Under the pieces are notes generated by a model. That model had not been told where the DNA came from. It did not search any database and saw only the letters and a list, made by a program, of their open reading frames with translations. A program made the translations under genes and the position numbers. From assembly GCF_900090045.1 (NCBI RefSeq), contig NC_041785.1, forward strand, positions 2,507,001 to 2,571,000: 64,000 nt of DNA, in the 5' to 3' direction. This stretch comes from Plasmodium malariae (taxonomy: Eukaryota; Apicomplexa; Aconoidasida; Haemosporida; Plasmodiidae). Of this stretch, positions 12,201 to 23,788 are shown piece by piece. Each line of letters begins with the position of its first letter. The first letter of the stretch is position 1.

Positions 12201-14505
12201 TTCATATCGTTCGCTTCATATCGTTCGCTTCATATCGTTCGCTTCATATCGTTCGCTTCATATCGTTCGCTTCATATCGTTCGCTTTATACCGTTATTCC
12301 TCTCGCCCCTTACGTTTTACCTGCTCATCTCTCACGTCGTGCATATTTGAAATTTTATTCTGATTCATTCGTTTTTAGGGTTGAAAAGAAAATTGGGTTA
12401 TGCACTCGACCTGGACAACGATATAATTGGTAGCAGTTTAAATGACAAGAAAATGAAACTAAGTTCACAAGAAATTGAAAGAAGAGAAAAAAGAAAGGAA
12501 AGATGTTACGATATTGGAAAAAATAAAAGGAACGAATTAAACGAAAATGTTTTTTACATTGATGTGAAGGGGGAAAAAGGAAGTGAAGAATACAAAAATC
12601 TTGAGATGTTAATGGATAAATACAACTACTCTAATTGTTATAAGAATAAAAATTTTGTTGGCGAGTGCAAGAATATTCAAAAATTCTTTTTCAGACTAAC
12701 CTCCTTGCCGGAGCGCAAAAATGTAAAACTGTGTTACACGTACATGCATTCACACGTACATACATTCACACGTACATACATTCACACGTACATACATTCA
12801 CACGTACATACATTCACACGTACATTCATAAATACATACATACGTATATATATATTTATATATTTATTTTTACATGCCTTTACATCTGCTCCTTTAACCT
12901 CTAATCTTCCTTTAGGTAAGAAGCTTTTCTGTTTTGAAATGCACGTACGCATATATTTTATATAAATACAATGTAGACAAGAATTATAAGTATGTTAATG
13001 AGCAATTCAGGTCATTACGACAAGATTTGAATATACAGAATATTTTTCATGACGATGTTATAAACATCTATGAAACGAACATTCGTATTTGTATAGTAAA
13101 CAATGATCTGTTTCAGTTTCTTCAGTGTATCAACAAATTGTTTGAATTGTACCAGAGGCTCAACATAAAAAAGTCAAAGGTAGTGCTTGAGTGTGCAATA
13201 TATGTGGATGTACATATATATATATATATATATATATAGGTATATATGTATGTGCGCGTGTTTTGTATGTTCTTATGTACGTATGTCTGGGCACATAACA
13301 GTACGTACATACGTATGTGATCTCGTGAACATATAAAATGACTGCTTCTCATTTTTCTTTTTCTTTCATACCTATCAGATCGAGTTTCTGTGCTACAAGC
13401 TTATTTATTTAACGCTGCAAAACATGCATCAAGAATTTTTAATAGAATATTTAACTCTAACCGAAGAAGAGAAAAATCATGCTAATATACAGTTGTGTTA
13501 TTATTTAAATGAATGTATTAAAAATAAAATGTATTTAATTAATATTAATATGATATCACCCTTAGATGATGAACAAAATCATGAATACATATATTACAGA
13601 ATATATGTAAATGATCATATATTAACATATTTGCCTATTTTAATGTCAATAAGTGAAAATTCTGATCTAAATGTAAATGTCGATTCGTTAGTTAGCTTTG
13701 TAAAAAATCATAGTGTTATTCAGAATTTTGAGAATACAAAGAATGAAGAAAATATATTGGAAAAAAATGAAATAAGTAAAATGCCATATTTGACAAATTA
13801 TTTAATTGTTTTATTCTTGCCCAAGTATAGACTTTTGGCTCTCATAAATATATGCAAGTAAGTACTTATTTTATACATGGAGACCAGCTTTTTATTACGA
13901 ACGTATATATTATACGTGTATGCTCATTTGGGAAAACGTCATTTTTAAAATCTATGTATACATATATTCATACATACATCCACATAAACATAAACATACA
14001 TATACATATACATATACACGTTTAGACATTCTTGAGAAAAATGAAAAAAATGTTTACAATAATGCCATATGTAATATGTGCATGGGTGAATGTACGTGGT
14101 ATTCGTCAAATCATTCAAGAGAGTATGAACTTGCGCCTTGTGCATGATTGCAATAAGGATAAATATGTGTACTATGGGTTATGCATTGTAGCATAATGTA
14201 GTGTAGTTTAGTTCAGTGTACATTGACGTAGTATGGCATTGATTAAGATTTCCCCCCATATCGCCCCTTTTTTTCTCACTTTTATTTTCATTATGTATAT
14301 TTATACTTTATTTAGGACCAGCATAAAGGTACATATATCAACACTGACCAAATTACTAAATTTTGAAAATGATAAACAGTGCTTAGAATTTTTGAACGAG
14401 GTAAACACGATTATAAGTAATAACGAAGTTCACAGCAAATCCTCTTTAGTTAATCTTTTGAAATCACCCCTGTTGAAAAATAAATACATTAATCATATAA
14501 GATGA
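8673..14505 (+). CDS. SAC3/GANP/THP3 family protein (LENG8-like), five exons
   Basis: Proposed exons: 8673-12045, 12379-12722, 12916-13179, 13379-13857, 14316-14505 (1549 residues; phases 1, 0, 0, 2 all agree). Family members are PCI-type scaffolds in mRNA export and processing complexes. The C-terminal third shows the signature in order: FFRLTSLPERKN|VRSFSVLK at the exon 2/3 join, NEQFRSLRQDLNIQN (about 1269-1281), INIYETNIRICI, then LPKYRLLALINICK|TSIKVHISTLTKLL at the exon 4/5 join, the winged-helix end of the PCI. This pattern closely follows human LENG8. The first ~1120 residues are mostly low complexity: Asn and Asn/Ser runs, NSAV/NSAA repeats (about 610-650), SYNNS repeats and DNYNN repeats. 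One ordered helical island sits near residues 230-290. Intron 1 holds a 14 bp minisatellite that stays open in every frame, so exon 1 appears to run on to 12350. The exon 1 donor (AAA|GTAAC) is the least certain border. Confidence 0.85.
12101..12296. repeat. 14 bp minisatellite inside intron 1 of the SAC3/GANP gene
   Basis: Fourteen units of GCTTCATATCGTTC sit head to tail; the first (GTTT) and last (GCTTTATACCGTTA) are diverged. The length is not a multiple of three and no plus frame contains a stop, so the array mimics a coding extension of 14-residue repeats. Confidence 0.9.
12743..12830. repeat. 16 bp tandem repeat in intron 2 of the SAC3/GANP gene
   Basis: The unit ATTCACACGTACATAC occurs about five times in the 193 bp intron between the conserved exons 2 and 3. 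Reading frames with His/Tyr/Thr repeats here are noise. Confidence 0.85.
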
Positions 14506-14866
14506 GGACGTGTGGAAGGACTACCTTTTTTTTAAGTTCAATGCATAAAAAAGTACGCACAAAGAGGTAGAAAAATGGGTATATAGGGGCGTATGGATAT
14601 ACATACACATGTGTATATATATACATATATATACATGTGTTCGTGTATGTGTGTGTGTGTGCTTTTTACCAGTACATGCAAAGTATACATTTTTTATGTT
14701 TTTTTTTTTTTTTTTTTTTTTATTTATTTATTGCACCATTATATCGTAATTTATATATCACGCGCTTATATACGAATTTACAAGAAAATCAAAAATGTTG
14801 TTTAAACTTAAATTATACTGTTAAGGTTATTTTACATTTGAATGGTGAAGCATATGAACAGGTTGA

Positions 14867-14901
<35 letters not shown>

Positions 14902-15107
14902 TCCCAAACACAGATATACTTCGATCAAATGACATAATACGAAATGATTAAAAAGTGTTCCATTGACCCACCGTTGGGTGTGTTTCAGCATGGTGAGTTA
15001 CTAATATGATTCTGTTTTTTGTTTTTTTTCTCTAATTCTTTCGCATCCGCATATCTTTTCCCCTTTCTCTTCCCCCTTCTGCTCCCCTTATGATGATGAG
15101 ATTTATT
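14506..15107. other. Convergent intergenic region, AT-rich
   Basis: 3' flanks of two converging genes. Contains T runs (14696-14720) and a (TA)n tract (14869-14898). No gene seen. Confidence 0.6.
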
Positions 15108-16343
15108 TCAGAAAATATCTATGTCATAATGAGGCAGTTTTCTTTTTTTGACCGTTTGAAGAGGAATTGCGTAAACTGGGCTCATTTGCTTCAAATGTAA
15201 TATTTTATCTGACTCGTTCAGATTATCTATCAAACTTAAGGCTGCTAACCCAAAAAATGTATGACATATATCTGGAAGACAATCAGGGTTATCGCTAATC
15301 CCACCGTTATTTAAATCTTGACAAAGAAGAATATAATTTTTTAAAGCATTTTTATTAACCCATTTATATTTTTTTAAAATAATTAAAGAGGAGAATATCC
15401 ACCATGCATAACAGGTGTCGGTTAATTTTTCAGCTCTTCCATTAAACCCGCCATTATTTGTTTGTCTAAGACTTAACCAGTCAGCTAGCTTTTTTTCATT
15501 AACTAAATATAATTTCTGAATTAGAAATAATGTAGCTACACAGCAAAAAACACTAGCTGCATGTGGTTCATTTCCACTTGTCCATGAAAAACCATTTTCG
15601 CAAATAGCATAATTAGTTAATACATAGGATGATATTTTTTCAGTTGAAACTAGGTTTAATTTATTTAGTATGGTTAAGCAGCTAACAGCACTGTAAACAA
15701 AACGTGTGTCAACTTCTCCCCATTTGTCACCCTTAAACGAACCGTCTTCATTTAGTAGGGTTAAAATATAGTTACACGCATTTTCTCGTATGCTTTTTTC
15801 CTTGGTTGCTTGGCTGTTACAGCTGTTACTACTTCGGTAGCTATTACTGTAGTTGTTCCCCTTAATTTCAGGTTCGAAATAAATATCAGCCTTGCTGGTA
15901 CTGGCCCCGTTAACAAGCCTGTCGAGGGCGTTAGTTTCATTCACTCGGTAATTAGTACCATTACAAGTGTCATTATTATTTCCATTATTTATGTTGGCTT
16001 TCCCACTTTGCATGTAGATATTGAAGTTATCAAATGAATAGTTTAGTAAAAGAAGAGATAATATTGCATGGTGTGTTGACACAATATGCGAGTCGTAATT
16101 TACGTTATTACCAAAACCACCATCTATATTTTGACACCTTAAAATAAAATTAATAAACTCTTCTTTTTTATCGATTTTATGAGATAATATTTTACAAGAA
16201 CAAAGGAAATAAAACACTCCACACATTTTAAGGGTTTCATTAAATATAAATTCTTCTGCATTAGATATACTTGTGTACGAGTTTAAATACTTTATATGTT
16301 TTTCTTGTACAAACTCAATGTCACTAAACATTTTTACTAACAT
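15108..16343 (-). CDS. RABGGTB: Rab geranylgeranyltransferase (type II) beta subunit
   Basis: The 411-residue protein is the catalytic beta subunit that, with an alpha subunit and Rab escort protein, attaches geranylgeranyl groups to Rab GTPase C-termini. It shows the repeated prenyltransferase beta (QW-like) motifs: NIDGGFGNN, EDGSFKGDKWGEVDTRF, ENGFSWTSGNEPHAAS, NNGGFNGRAEKLTDTCYAWW and LNNGGISDNPDCLPDICHTFFG. Zinc ligands fit D309 and C311 (LTDTCY) and H361 (DICHTF). GDKWGEVDTRF and GRAEKLTDTCYAWW match the Rab type better than farnesyltransferase or type I enzymes. The family is usually about 330 residues; the excess is mainly a ~65-residue Asn/Ser-rich insert (roughly 115-180) and a short basic tail. 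It is a single exon, divergent from the EF-G gene. Confidence 0.93.
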   Translation of the reverse strand: MLVKMFSDIEFVQEKHIKYLNSYTSISNAEEFIFNETLKMCGVFYFLCSCKILSHKIDKKEEFINFILRCQNIDGGFGNNVNYDSHIVSTHHAILSLLLLNYSFDNFNIYMQSGKANINNGNNNDTCNGTNYRVNETNALDRLVNGASTSKADIYFEPEIKGNNYSNSYRSSNSCNSQATKEKSIRENACNYILTLLNEDGSFKGDKWGEVDTRFVYSAVSCLTILNKLNLVSTEKISSYVLTNYAICENGFSWTSGNEPHAASVFCCVATLFLIQKLYLVNEKKLADWLSLRQTNNGGFNGRAEKLTDTCYAWWIFSSLIILKKYKWVNKNALKNYILLCQDLNNGGISDNPDCLPDICHTFFGLAALSLIDNLNESDKILHLKQMSPVYAIPLQTVKKRKLPHYDIDIF

Positions 16344-16425
16344 ATCTTTTTCTTTTTTTTTTTTTAATGTCGCATATATTATTAAGTCTTTTAATTGGGT
16401 AGAACAAATGAGGGAAGGGGGAATG

Positions 16426-16458
<33 letters not shown>

Positions 16459-16869
16459 TTATCTAAAATGGTTATTTAATATAAAAATATGTGAAGTTAC
16501 ATCATATTCCCGTGAAATATATTATTATTATCTTTATGATTATTCGTTTTCTGCATTAACATAACAGAATATTGCAGAAAAAGAAGAAATAAAATAAATA
16601 GGCAAAATGATAAGTTGAAGGAGCTAGATTAATTTTATGGTACATTTATGTCCATAAACTGTATAGTAATAAAAAGGTATATTTAACAAAATAAAAAAAA
16701 ATATATCGAAAAAAAAAATGGATAAATATTAAGTAAAGAAGCAACAGCGCATTCCAGAGCATTTCCATATTTATACCTAGCTATTTAAAGAAAAAATTAG
16801 CTGCTTTTTGAGGGCTTACTTTTTGAGCGAAAATTGTTATATACACGCAGCACTGCATAATGTGAAGAG

Positions 16870-16900
<31 letters not shown>

Positions 16901-17162
16901 TTGAGTTTTCAGCGTTACATATATATAATATGTGCTGTTACATTTATCTTAACATTTTTAAGTATAATAACATAGCAGATATTGCAGTGTTATACGTATA
17001 TACATATTCGCATATTTTGTATGCACGTATGTACGTATGTACATGTTTGTAAAGGGATTAACAATTTCACTACCGTTTCTTCCTATTTTATAGAAACAAG
17101 AAATATCGAATTAAAAAAAAATAATTTGAGTAAAAATAAAATGAAAGGATGAAAAAACAGAA
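16344..17162. promoter_or_regulatory. Divergent intergenic region between Rab GGTase beta and EF-G
   Basis: About 0.8 kb must hold both promoters. It contains a ~27 bp poly(A) at 16428-16454 and a T-then-A homopolymer pair at 16871-16901 that could form a perfect hairpin. No specific motif can be assigned. Confidence 0.5.
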
Positions 17163-20100
17163 ATGATAAAGTTATTTTTATCAAAAAGATACAAAGTTTT
17201 AACGCTCTTCCTTTTTTTGTTAATTCTGATATTAAATGAAGTTACAAGAACTTTATGTAATAAGAAAGGAAGCGCATTATATGGGGGAAAAACAAGCTCG
17301 TTAAGTAGTGGGCAGCTAAAGCCGTTAAACAATTGGCAAAAATCGAGGGTACATTATTATGAAGGTAAACATAAGAGGGAGAAGAAAGATAGGGTGAAGC
17401 TATTTATCTTATATAAAAATCCTAAGAATGGAGGAGTACTTATCCCACAAAACAGAAGAAAAAATAAAGTAAATATCTTTCGCTTAAAATTAAATAATTT
17501 GTGTTCTAGAAAAGATGTCAAATTAGAAAATTATAGAAATATAGGTATTATTGCACATATAGATGCTGGGAAAACAACAACGACAGAACGAATATTATAT
17601 TATACAAATGTAATTAAGAAGATAGGAGAAGTACATGAAGGGTTATCAACAATGGATTATCTTGATATAGAAAGAGAAAAGGGTATAACGATTAATGCTG
17701 CTGTTACTACTTGTTATTGGAATGGCAGTGAAAAAAATTTAGATGAATATAGGATAAATATAATTGATACACCAGGGCATGTTGATTTCACTGCAGAAGT
17801 AGAAAAGAGCTTACGAGTTTTAGATGGTGGAGTTGTTGTATTTGATAGTAGTGAGGGTGTAGAATCTCAGTCAGAGACGGTTTGGAAACAAGCTAACAGA
17901 TATAATATTAGTAGAATTATATTTTTAAATAAATTAGACAAAGTGGGAGCTAATTTTGATTCTTGTATTGAAGAAATAAAAAGAAAATTAAATAAAAAAA
18001 TATTAATATTATATGTACCAGTTTTTGAGATGAGTAATTTTATTAGTACTATTGATATATTAAAAGAAAAAATGATTGTATATAAAAACTCTCACAATTT
18101 TGTTTTTGAAGATATTCCAAAGGTACATTATAATTTATTTTTAAAATATAAAAATTTATTATATGAACAGATTGCAGAAAATTTTAATCTATTTCTTAAC
18201 AATTATTTAAATGATAAGCCTATGGAAGTGGAAGAAATTGAAGAGTACATTAGAAAATTAGTCGTAGAACAAAAATATAATGTAGTTATGTGCGGGTCAG
18301 CTTTAAAAAACAAAAACATACATATGTTACTGGATCTTGTAGTTAAATACTTACCTTCTCCTATAGACTCAATTCAGAATTATAAGAAACAAATAATATA
18401 CAAATATGATGTTAGTAAAAGAGGGGAAAAGCTGCTGCGTGTCCAACTCAATGCGGATAAGACTGGAAAAGCAGGAGATGTCTACACAGGTAAACCTTCA
18501 GACAATGAAGTTCAGAATGGTCATATAAGTGAGAAAGAGGGCATAAAGAAGGGTACTGCAGAGAAAAAAGTGAGCATTGGTAGTAGCGGTATCAGTGACC
18601 ACAGCACTGACGGTGCCGACAATTGCAGCAACGATTACAGCAGCCATAGCAGCATGGAAAAGAAGAAAAGGAGCACAGCGTGCACAGGTAACAAGACAGA
18701 GAATTTCGAGACTAATGGGAAGGCAGAAATAGATCCTAGCCACCAAATATCAGAAGAGTTAAACGAATTAAATATAAAAAATTATAAGAGAAAAGTTGTA
18801 GGGCTAATATACAAAATTATGAATGACCAACATTTGGGAAATATTAATTATGTTCGTATATATGAAGGTCAAATAAATAGAGGAGATTATATATATAATA
18901 ATAGAACAAAAAAGAGCGAAAAAATATCTAAAATATTTTTTATACATTCTAGTGAAAAATATGAATTAGAAAATGCACGTGTAGGTGATATTGTGGGACT
19001 TGTTGGGTTAAAAGATACCCAAATTGGTGATACTTTAAGTAATGTATTTTTAAGAGCAGAGTTAAAAAAAATTAAAGATATTCCACCAATTATAAGTTTT
19101 TATATATATAATAAAAATAAAAATGAGTATGAAAAATTAATTAATGCATTAATTAAAATTAGAAAAGAAGATCATTCTTTTTTTTTTCACATAAATCAGG
19201 ACACAAAAGATTTACTTATTAGTGGTGTTGGAGAATTGCATTTACAAATTATAATTAATAAAATTCAGAAAGAATTTAATATTCCAATAATATATGGACA
19301 ACCTCAAATATCTTATAAAGAAACATTTACGGAAAATGTTGAAGCCAGAGGAAAGTATATTAAACAGTCAGGAGGTAGAGGACAGTATGGAGATGTACAC
19401 ATCAAAATTGAACCCATGTATAATTATTCGGACGAAGAAGACGCCGATGAAGATAATGCTAGTGTTAGTGATAATAATTATAAGGATGAAGAATATGTAA
19501 ATGGTGAGAATGGAAATAATAACAAAAATTTGGATAAAAATAGTATGAATATTGATACATCAGAAGTTAATAATAATATTATTATAAAGAATGAAATAAC
19601 ATGTGGAGCAATCCCGTCTGTGTATTTTGATGCAATATATACAGGTATAAGGGAACAGTGTAATTTAGGGGTCCTTTTTAATTCCCCTTTAATAAATATT
19701 ATTATTAGAATTGTCGATGGATCATTTCATCCCGTTGATAGTAATGAACATGCATTTAAATTGGCAGCTGGGTTAGCTATCAGAGAAGCAGCAAGGAAAG
19801 TGACCATTAGGCTCCTGGAGCCCATGATGAATGTATTATAAAAAAAAAAAAAAAAATTGAAAATTGACGCATGAAGGAATAGAAGAAACACGCTTATAAT
19901 TACTTATAAAGATGTTATATTTATTGTGATACGTAAAAATTAAAAAAAAAATTTTTTTTTTTTCTTGCAGCTGAATGTGTCAGTGCCTACGGAATATTTA
20001 GGTGATGTAATTAGCGATTTAGTTAAAAAAAGGGGAAAAATACAACATGTGGATGAAAGTAAGGCAATAAATGAGAAAATATACTTTGACTTTTTTTTTG

Positions 20101-20619
20101 CAGTATATCCGTTTGGGTGAATTGACATACATTCTGTTATGCATATGTTTATATGGGCATATATATGCTTAGACGTGTATATATGTTGAGAGAGACCTAT
20201 AAATACATGCGTACATACCCGCTTAAATGGATTTCTAAATTAGGTGATGAATTTACCAAAGAAATATTCGCCCGAGCTCCCATGGCCTCCATTTTGTCGT
20301 ATGTTAGTGACCTACGGAAAATAACTAAAGGAAGAGGTTATACATCCCACATTTAAAATGATGTTTAGTTTATTAAAATATGAAAAAACGTGATAAATTA
20401 GTCAATAAGACTCCAAGATATTCCATGAGACATCATATGTCTTGAGATAAAACAATGTCATATATATTAAAAATATAGGTATCATTTTAATGTCCACTTG
20501 ATTCACAATTTTTTTTTTTTTTTTTTTATTTATTTTTAGGAAATTACACTATGACACTTCACAAGTATTCATTAGTACCACAGTACATACAGGAACAAAT
20601 ATTACAAAAGAAGGAGTAA
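17163..20619 (+). CDS. EF-G: Elongation factor G, apicoplast-targeted, four exons
   Basis: Proposed exons: 17163-19832, 19971-20058, 20244-20336, 20540-20619 (976 residues; phases 0, 1, 1). EF-G is the GTPase that drives ribosome translocation. An N-terminal signal-like segment (LTLFLFLLILIL, residues 13-24) and a basic stretch to about residue 120 fit a bipartite apicoplast leader. G motifs: AHIDAGKTTT (131-140), GITINAA, DTPGHVDF (202-209), NKLD (256-259) and CGSALKN. Domain IV has SGGRGQYGDVHIKIEP; the end of the core reads LLEPMMN. The frame stops just after this, and the three small exons supply the rest: TEYLGDVISDLVKKRG, then RAPMASILSYVSDLRKITKG, then the C-terminus NYTMTLHKYSLVP. Low-complexity inserts lie near residues 425-540 and 760-800. 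The exon 3 donor (G|GTTATA) is weak. P. falciparum's apicoplast EF-G is on chromosome 6 as I recall. Confidence 0.92.
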
Positions 20620-20903
20620 TGGAATATTATTTACTTTTTTGGTATTATGAAACCTTTTCCATTAAAATTGTTGACTTTTTTTTTTTTTGAATTAAAAACT
20701 GTATCAAAATAAATTTATGAACAGTGCATAATTTTATTGTGTTCATAAATATTTGTCTTTTTTTTTGTATTTGTATTAAGTGTTTGTTATAAAATAGTAA
20801 TGCTTTAAAATTCTTAAGTAAATGTTAATTAATTCTTTTTGTGTTTATTTTATATTTCTATGCAATATTTGTGGAATTGTTTTAAGTGTCAAATGAAGAA
20901 AAC

Positions 20904-20934
<31 letters not shown>

Positions 20935-21583
20935 GCATTCTTAACAAAGTGCATTTTTTTTTTATAATATTATTTTCCTTTTTATAACTCATTTTTAATT
21001 TTAATTTTATTATTTGTTTTACATAAATATATGTATTAAAACATTTACAAAACATATTAAATTTATAAAAAAAAAAATAACAATTGCTTTATTTTAACAC
21101 CACTCACCATTGTGTATCAGCACATAAAAGTATTTCCATAAGATCGCGCTCCTTAGGAAGTATTTTTCCTCATTGTCTTCATGGAGTAATTGTATAACAT
21201 ACGCACGTTATGGTAAAATGCTTTAAAAATATGGGTTGTACAGTTAAATATATACATACATACATACATACATACATACGTACATACATACATACGTACT
21301 TACATACATACGTACATACATACATACGTACATACATACATACGTACATACATACATACATACGTACATACATGCATAATATACATATATATATATAATA
21401 ATTTTCCCATTTTGCTGTGAATTTTAATATATGAACTGCTCTTCATTAAGGTATATTTCTTTACCTTTGTACCAAGTACTACATTTTTTATATGCACTGA
21501 AACTAAATGTAGCAGCTATTTTAGTTTATCCTTCTTTTTTTTTTTCTGTTCTTTTTTAGATATTATTGTATACTGACTCCGTC
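20620..21583. other. Convergent intergenic region with CATA/CGTA repeat
   Basis: No gene seen. A poly(A) lies at 20911-20934. A tetranucleotide array of ACAT with regular ACGT variants runs about 21252-21372; its frames (Tyr/Ile/His/Thr or Met/Tyr/Val/Cys repeats) are not genes. Confidence 0.65.
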
Positions 21584-22480
21584 TTACATAGTGTTCATGT
21601 AATTCAAAATGTGTAGATAATGGTCCACAATTTGATATATCTTATTTTTGTCTTCCTCCTTTATATTTTTTTTTGAGTAATAATATTTTATTTTATTTAT
21701 ATTATGTAGAAATATATAATAATAAATACCATTACTTTTAAAATAAGCAAAAATCTTTAACATGATATGATATGAGAGCACGTTGAATTTATTGATTGCA
21801 AGAGAGTACTGAATTATTTTATTTAATCTTAAACATTCGAAGAGGATATCTAATAATATATCTTTCTTAATTGTTGTATTTTTATCTATTTTTTTATAAA
21901 TTTCGAACTCATTTTCATAAATATTTTTTTCATCTATATATGATTTTAATAGTTCTTCGATATTTGGATTATCAAAAAATTCCAAATATTTTAAGACGTG
22001 TAAATTAAAAAAGCTTTCAAAATTTTCCCTGTTTTCATAAATGAATGAACACAAATTTTTATTTTTTACGTCTGAAGTATATATTTCCACATTTTTAATA
22101 TAATTATGTGATGCTAAACAAGCTTTTAACAATAAAGAAATGTTTAGGGGGATATCTTTTTCTCTATCAATGTCAAAAATAGTTAAGTGGGATAATGTAT
22201 AGATATATTGCTTTAATATATTTTCATTTTTATCATCGTCTAATGTACAAGATTCTTCATTTGCTATGGATGTCTGTATTTCATTTTTACTTACAAATAA
22301 AGTCTTTTGTGAAACATTTTCATGGTTATAAGACATATTTTTATTTATATATTTTTTTTTGTTATAGTTCACATTAATTCCATTTAATATATCAATAAAC
22401 AGCACTTTTTTACAAAGGGACATTGTTAAAACAAAAAAGAAAAAGGCTAGCATAAATAAGTTAAAGGAAAGTAATTTCAT
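21584..22480 (-). CDS. Secreted or apicoplast-targeted protein, unknown function
   Basis: I do not recognise this 298-residue single-exon protein. It opens with MKLLSFNLFMLAFFFFVLTM, a clear signal peptide, followed by a Lys/Asn-rich, acid-poor stretch to about residue 60 that could serve as an apicoplast transit peptide. No PEXEL motif (RxLxE/Q/D) follows the signal. The remainder is helical, with SLLLKACLASHNYIKN (about 125-140), ILFECLRLNKIIQYSLAINK (about 220-240) and a Lys/Tyr-rich C-terminus. No membrane segment lies beyond the signal peptide. It converges with EF-G and runs in the same direction as the MYND gene. Targeting is inferred from N-terminal composition only. Confidence 0.8.
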   Translation of the reverse strand: MKLLSFNLFMLAFFFFVLTMSLCKKVLFIDILNGINVNYNKKKYINKNMSYNHENVSQKTLFVSKNEIQTSIANEESCTLDDDKNENILKQYIYTLSHLTIFDIDREKDIPLNISLLLKACLASHNYIKNVEIYTSDVKNKNLCSFIYENRENFESFFNLHVLKYLEFFDNPNIEELLKSYIDEKNIYENEFEIYKKIDKNTTIKKDILLDILFECLRLNKIIQYSLAINKFNVLSYHIMLKIFAYFKSNGIYYYIFLHNINKIKYYYSKKNIKEEDKNKIYQIVDHYLHILNYMNTM

Positions 22481-23788
22481 TTTTCCTACAGTTAATATAT
22501 ATTTATGTACTGTTTGTATTGTTATTTAATATGTAAAATAGAGAATAAATTATAAGTTTGAATTTACGTTGTTTTTTTTTTTTTTTTTTTTTGTGTGTAT
22601 GTGAGTGATATTTCTTTCTTTTTTTAAGAAATATATTTATTATCCTGTTTCCGAACTACAGTGAAGTAACAATTTGGTTGTTTCATCATATTTGATCTTC
22701 TGGGCACATAATTATTTTTATTATGCACATGAACAAATATATTTTTTTTAAATTACTACTTTTTTTTTAATATATTCGGTACAAGTAGCAAACCTCCTTG
22801 AAGATAATCAAAGCCACATTTCGAATTATATATGTAAATTATTCCATATTTTGCTTTAAATTTTACAAAATTTTGAAAAACGTCGTTCCCCCACATCGTA
22901 ACATTTGTTTACATAAATACATGTATAGGTATAGTACCCATGCAAATGAAAATGTTCATATGTGAGCAATAGAAAAAAAAAAAAAAAATCTGTACTGTAC
23001 GTGTGGGACATACTTAAGAGAAAATGCATGTTATTCTTTGTTTAATCGAATGTAAATTTTTTCCCTTTTCTACTTTTAATGCATACATGCAAATGCCACA
23101 TATTGTTTATATATATGCTGCGGCTTAAAAAGAAAATGCCCTTTTCATTGTCTCTACAACTTGCTGTTTAGTTTTTCATTTTTTTTGATAACATTACGTT
23201 GTTGATTTATGATAAATAAATTTTGTTTGTTCATTTGAAAAAATGGGATATGAAAACGCAAAAACTAACTAATATATGGAAGTTTTAAAAAATTACGAAT
23301 TGTACATATACAAATGTTTTAAAAGGGTAGGACTTTTACCATGCATATAAATGTATACATACATACAAATACATACATACATACATACATACATACAAAT
23401 AGATACATACATACAAATACATACATATAAACGCATATATGTACATACATACATACATACAAATACATACATATAAACGCATATATGTACATATATAAAC
23501 ATATGTACGTTCTGCTTATTCATCTACTTTTCTCTTCTTTTTTTTGATAATTTATTTTATATTTAAAATTAAGAATAACTGTTATGAACATGTTACACGG
23601 TTGTGGATACAAAAAAAAAAAGAAAAAAAAAGAAAAAAAAAAGCTGCCACTTTTTAAAACATTCAATTATAGGAAAGTAAATACCCTATTTTTTTAATTA
23701 TTATTATATTTTTTTTTCTCACCAATACGTTAAAAAGAAAAAAAAAAAAATTCTATTTTATATATACTGTATAAATAAGTAAATATTT
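22481..23788. other. Intergenic region with ACAT microsatellites
   Basis: 5' flank of the minus-strand secreted protein gene and 3' flank of the MYND gene. ACATACAA/ACAT arrays occupy about 23348-23500. Purine runs lie at 23611-23642. No gene seen. Confidence 0.6.

Noticed and set aside
12004..12433. Frames with SLHIVRFISFASYR repeats
   Set aside because: They are the 14 bp intron minisatellite read in each frame; splice signals and phase place it inside intron 1.
21250..21375. Regularly spaced ACGT words in an ACAT array, at first sight CRISPR-like
   Set aside because: Simple tetranucleotide microsatellite; no spacers, and the organism is eukaryotic.
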